Source of the DNA: Paracoccaceae bacterium
Lineage (GTDB): Bacteria; Pseudomonadota; Alphaproteobacteria; Rhodobacterales; Rhodobacteraceae
Direction of reading: 5' to 3'
Length of the DNA stretch: 8,361 nucleotides
Assembly: GCA_009922885.1 (NCBI GenBank)
Contig: RFUP01000084.1
Location: 1 to 8,361, forward strand
A model generated the notes under the pieces. It was not told the origin of the DNA, did no database searches, and was given only the letters and a program-made list of their open reading frames with translations. This document shows positions 6,359 to 8,361 of the stretch, piece after piece. Every line of letters begins with the position of its first letter. Position 1 is the first letter of the stretch. The translations under genes and the position numbers were made by a program.

Positions 6359-7305
6359 TCGAATTCCATCTCTGCGAAAACGTTTCCGGCATTCTTTGTT
6401 GCCAGTTCCTCAAACGTATCAAGGCCACGCCACTGTTCTTGATCGACGTAATAGGCATCATCGAGTGTGCCACCCGCTTCGAGATGTGCACCAACTTTCT
6501 CCCGCAGATCGACAAGGTAATCATGCGTATAACGGCGCACCTGCGCGAGGTTCGTCGGGTGGCCGTGCCCAGGGATCAAATAGGTCGGGTTCAGCGGTTC
6601 AAGCTTGGTTTCCCATGTTTCGAGCCAGCACTTGGTGCAGGTATGTGCGAAAATCGGCGGCATGCGTTCATGGAAGGAAATGTCGCCTGCGATCATGATC
6701 TGCCATTCGGGGATCCAAACCTGAGTATCACCCGGCGAATGCGCAGGGCCGAGATGCAAGACCTCGATCTTTACCCCCCCCATTTCGATATCGTAGCGGT
6801 CTTCAAAAGTGAGGTTCGCATGTTCAAGACGCGTGCCTTCGGCCTTTTCACGGTTATAGCGCTCCATCCCAATAAGGAGGCTATCCCCTGCATGCTTGGT
6901 TTCCGCCACGGCATCGACATGTGCCAGCACGTCAACGCCCTGATCTCGCCAGTAGGAGTTGCCAAGCATGGCATGCCCCTGCCCGTTCTCGTTGATCACA
7001 AGCTTCACGGGTTGGTCTGTGACGAGTTTGATCTCGTCATGAAGCGCTTTCGCTAAACGTGCCGAAGCGCCGCCGTTGACCACGATCACCCCGTCTTCAG
7101 TGACAATAAAAGACAGGTTGTTGTTGTGCCCCGAGTTTTCATAGGTCGGAGGTGCAGTTGCGCCGATTGCCGAGAAGACATGGGGAACCACTTCCACCGG
7201 CTTGGAATAGAGTTCCGACTGCGGATATTGATCTGCGATATCCTCACTTGCGAGGGCCTGCGCCCCAGCAACAAGTGCGGATAGGATTAGCGTCGTGCGC
7301 AACAT
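6355..7305 (-). CDS. Periplasmic metallo-beta-lactamase-fold protein with altered metal motif
   Basis: This protein has 316 residues. MLRTTLILSALVAGAQALA is a typical signal peptide (cleavage before SED), so it is likely periplasmic. The MBL fold is recognised from NNNLSFIVTEDGVIVVNGG (about 61-79), the motif-1 position VINENGQGHAMLGN (103-116), LHLGPAHSPGDTQVW (His189), IMIAGDISFHER (Asp208) and LIPGHGHPT (His247). Motif 1, normally HxHxDH, reads NxQxHA here. Most zinc-1 ligands are therefore missing, while the distal His/Asp/His set is kept. A CTKC pair (Cys223/Cys226) follows the GDI segment. The usual reaction of related sulfur-operon members (SoxH-like or persulfide-related) cannot be assumed. 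The longer frame starts at an ATG at 7335, but the ATG at 7303-7305 is preferred: AGGAG lies 8 nt upstream and the signal peptide starts exactly there. The stop codon overlaps the rhodanese start (ATGA). Confidence 0.88.
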   Translation of the reverse strand: MLRTTLILSALVAGAQALASEDIADQYPQSELYSKPVEVVPHVFSAIGATAPPTYENSGHNNNLSFIVTEDGVIVVNGGASARLAKALHDEIKLVTDQPVKLVINENGQGHAMLGNSYWRDQGVDVLAHVDAVAETKHAGDSLLIGMERYNREKAEGTRLEHANLTFEDRYDIEMGGVKIEVLHLGPAHSPGDTQVWIPEWQIMIAGDISFHERMPPIFAHTCTKCWLETWETKLEPLNPTYLIPGHGHPTNLAQVRRYTHDYLVDLREKVGAHLEAGGTLDDAYYVDQEQWRGLDTFEELATKNAGNVFAEMEFE

Positions 7306-7441
7306 AGGTCTCACTCCTGAAATCTGCACAGACATTCACATTTATGAATTTATTTAGCAAGATCGAATGACGCCGCGACCGACTTGTTTACGGAATGCGC
7401 TCAGGCCACTGTCTGGAAGAGAGATTGAGGGGAGGGAAACG
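7306..7441. promoter_or_regulatory. Divergent control region between the MBL operon and the SDR-kynU unit
   Basis: This is the only divergent intergenic region in the window, so it must hold promoters for both directions. An AT-rich core spans about 7334-7358. For the minus-strand operon, TTGCTA at 7355-7360 could be a -35 with 17 bp to a poor -10 (GAATGT, 7332-7337). For the plus-strand genes, TTCACA (7336-7341) lies 17 bp before CAAGAT (7359-7364). Both are weak matches, and both would be covered by the palindrome at 7334-7349. Ribosome binding sites are AGGAG (7314-7318, minus) for the MBL gene and GGGGAGGG just before 7437 (plus) for the SDR gene. Confidence 0.5.
7334..7349. promoter_or_regulatory. 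ATTC-N8-GAAT palindrome, candidate SqrR/BigR-type operator
   Basis: The sequence reads ATTC, eight AT-rich bases, then GAAT; with the next bases the arms are ATTCA and TGAAT. This is the arrangement I recall for binding sites of SqrR, the sulfide/persulfide-responsive ArsR-family repressor of Rhodobacter capsulatus, and related BigR/YgaV proteins. It sits 29 bp upstream of the MBL gene start, ahead of genes for sulfur chemistry, which suits repression in the absence of reactive sulfur. No repressor gene is present in the window, so binding is inferred from pattern and context only. Confidence 0.5.
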
Positions 7442-8203
7442 ATGCTCAAAGGCAAACATGCGCTCGTGACTGGTGGTGGCACTGGTATTGGCTTGGCAAT
7501 CGCCAAGATACTGGCCGAGAACGGCGCGACCGTAACCATTACGGGCCGTAGGATGGAGGCGCTGGAAGCTGCTGCGGGGGAAACTGCAGGACTTCGCCCA
7601 AGGATCATGGACGTCACCGACGAAAGCGCCGTCAAAACAGTCATTGGTGCTGCCGTCAAAGAATTCGGGCCCATCCAGATTCTCGTCGCAAACGCCGGAA
7701 TCGCCGAAGGCAAGAAACTCCACAAAACGGACACGGCCTTCTGGCGCAAGATCATGGCGACAAATCTCGATGGTGCGTTCTTCACCATCCGCGAAGCCAT
7801 GCCGTCTATGCTCTCAACGGATTGGGGGCGCGTGATCGCGATTTCCTCCATCGCAGGCGTGCGCGGCTTGCCGGGCGGTGGCGCCTATTCTGCCTCGAAA
7901 CACGGTGTCATCGGCATGATCCGGAGTTTGGCAGAGGATTTCATGGGCCAGCCCTACACGTTCAACTCCATCTGCCCGGGCTACGTGGAAACCGACATCA
8001 TCACGCGGAACATCGATTCCATCAAAGACCGAGCCGGTATTTCCGCCGAAGATGCCTTGAAGGTGATGACCGAAGCCAACCGACACAAACGGCTGATCTC
8101 GACCAGAGAAATTGCAGAGGCCGCGCTATGGCTCTGTTCGCCCCACTCTGGCAGCGTGAACGGGCAAGAGATCAAGATTGCTGGCGGCCAAGTGGCAGGT
8201 TGA
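7442..8203 (+). CDS. Short-chain dehydrogenase/reductase (SDR) family oxidoreductase
   Basis: This is a 253-residue classical SDR. The cofactor motif TGGGTGIG is at 10-17, NAG at 84-86, Asn108 in the active-site helix, and the catalytic set is Ser136, Tyr149 and Lys153 (YSASK). ICPGYVETDI follows near 188, and the C-terminus ends in an IAGGQ segment. Arg36/Arg37 after the second strand (TGRR), with no Asp there, suggest NADP(H) rather than NAD(H); this is a prediction. The start is the ATG at 7442 because GGGGAGGG precedes it by 5 nt and the Rossmann strand follows at once; the longer frame from 7367 has no ribosome binding site and an unrelated leader. kynU begins 9 nt after the stop, so the two genes form an operon. 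By that context the substrate may be a 3-hydroxyacyl compound or ketone in tryptophan/kynurenine/anthranilate breakdown, but the sequence alone does not show it. Confidence 0.9.
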   Translation: MLKGKHALVTGGGTGIGLAIAKILAENGATVTITGRRMEALEAAAGETAGLRPRIMDVTDESAVKTVIGAAVKEFGPIQILVANAGIAEGKKLHKTDTAFWRKIMATNLDGAFFTIREAMPSMLSTDWGRVIAISSIAGVRGLPGGGAYSASKHGVIGMIRSLAEDFMGQPYTFNSICPGYVETDIITRNIDSIKDRAGISAEDALKVMTEANRHKRLISTREIAEAALWLCSPHSGSVNGQEIKIAGGQVAG

Positions 8204-8212
8204 GGGCATGAA

Positions 8213-8361
8213 ATGAGCGACTTCTCCGCGACCAAGAAGATGTTCAGCTTGCCTGCAGGGATGATCTATCTCGACGGCAATTCACTTGGCCCGCTTCCGC
8301 TGGGCGCGCAAGCGAAGATGGAACATGTGCTCCACAATGAGTGGGGCGAGATGGTTATCAC
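8213..8361 (+). CDS. kynU: Kynureninase, 3' truncated by the window edge
   Basis: Forty-nine codons are visible before the window ends. After a variable leader the protein reads IYLDGNSLGPLP, the N-terminal signature of kynureninase, a PLP enzyme that cleaves L-kynurenine to anthranilate and alanine. A helix and then NEWGEMVI follow, also typical of the bacterial enzyme. The start is the ATG at 8213-8215 with GAGGG 6 nt before it; the nearby ATG at 8208 runs into a stop two codons on. The ribosome binding site overlaps the end of the SDR gene, so the genes are co-transcribed. The PLP lysine and the rest of the enzyme are outside the window. Confidence 0.85.
   Translation, partial: MSDFSATKKMFSLPAGMIYLDGNSLGPLPLGAQAKMEHVLHNEWGEMVI

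Noticed and set aside
7306..7335. Longer start of the MBL-fold protein at 7335
   Set aside because: It has no Shine-Dalgarno, its ATG lies inside the candidate operator, and the signal peptide begins exactly at the internal ATG with AGGAG upstream.
7367..7441. N-terminal extension of the SDR frame
   Set aside because: No ribosome binding site precedes it, the extra residues are unlike SDR N-termini, and a strong Shine-Dalgarno lies inside this stretch before the ATG at 7442.

Overview
The window looks like chromosomal DNA of an alphaproteobacterium, most likely of the Rhodobacterales/Rhodobacteraceae. This rests on gene content and protein style: fused pntA plus pntB of the Rhodobacter type, a DUF3422 protein, a YeeE/YedE sulfur transporter, and an SDR next to kynureninase. 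It also rests on moderately high GC and frequent GTG starts. No rRNA, tRNA, CRISPR, insertion sequence or phage gene was seen. The DNA is densely coding and no gene looks broken; only the two edge genes are cut, by the window itself.

Layout, left to right. (1) Positions 3-890, + strand: the 3' part of a YeeE/YedE (TsuA-like) membrane transporter for thiosulfate-type sulfur. (2) Positions 826-2118, - strand: a DUF3422 membrane protein whose 3' end overlaps the transporter gene tail-to-tail by 65 bp. (3) Positions 2226-2257: a strong hairpin terminator for the gene pair to its right. (4) Positions 2281-5346, - strand: pntB and pntA, the proton-translocating NAD(P)+ transhydrogenase, with the pntB ribosome binding site overlapping the pntA stop codon. 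(5) Positions 5485-7305, - strand: a compact three-gene operon in transcription order metallo-beta-lactamase-fold protein, rhodanese, small membrane methyltransferase. The first two carry signal peptides and so act in the periplasm; the third is an integral membrane protein. (6) Positions 7306-7441: a divergent intergenic control region containing ATTC-N8-GAAT, the half-site layout I recall for the sulfide/persulfide-responsive ArsR-family repressors SqrR/BigR. (7) Positions 7442-8203, + strand: an SDR oxidoreductase, followed after 9 nt by the start of kynureninase (kynU), which runs off the right edge.

How it may fit together (inference): the transporter, the MBL protein, the rhodanese and the SqrR/BigR-like site point to reactive sulfur handling in the periplasm and membrane. 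The MBL protein is the most unusual item. It has lost the canonical HxHxDH zinc motif and has a CxxC pair close to the remaining metal-site residues. The transhydrogenase supplies NADPH from the proton gradient and NADH. The SDR-kynU pair appears to be a separate tryptophan/kynurenine catabolic unit that only shares the divergent control region. Several gene starts were set inside the longest open frame, using ribosome binding sites and family N-termini: pntA, pntB, the methyltransferase, the MBL protein and the SDR.
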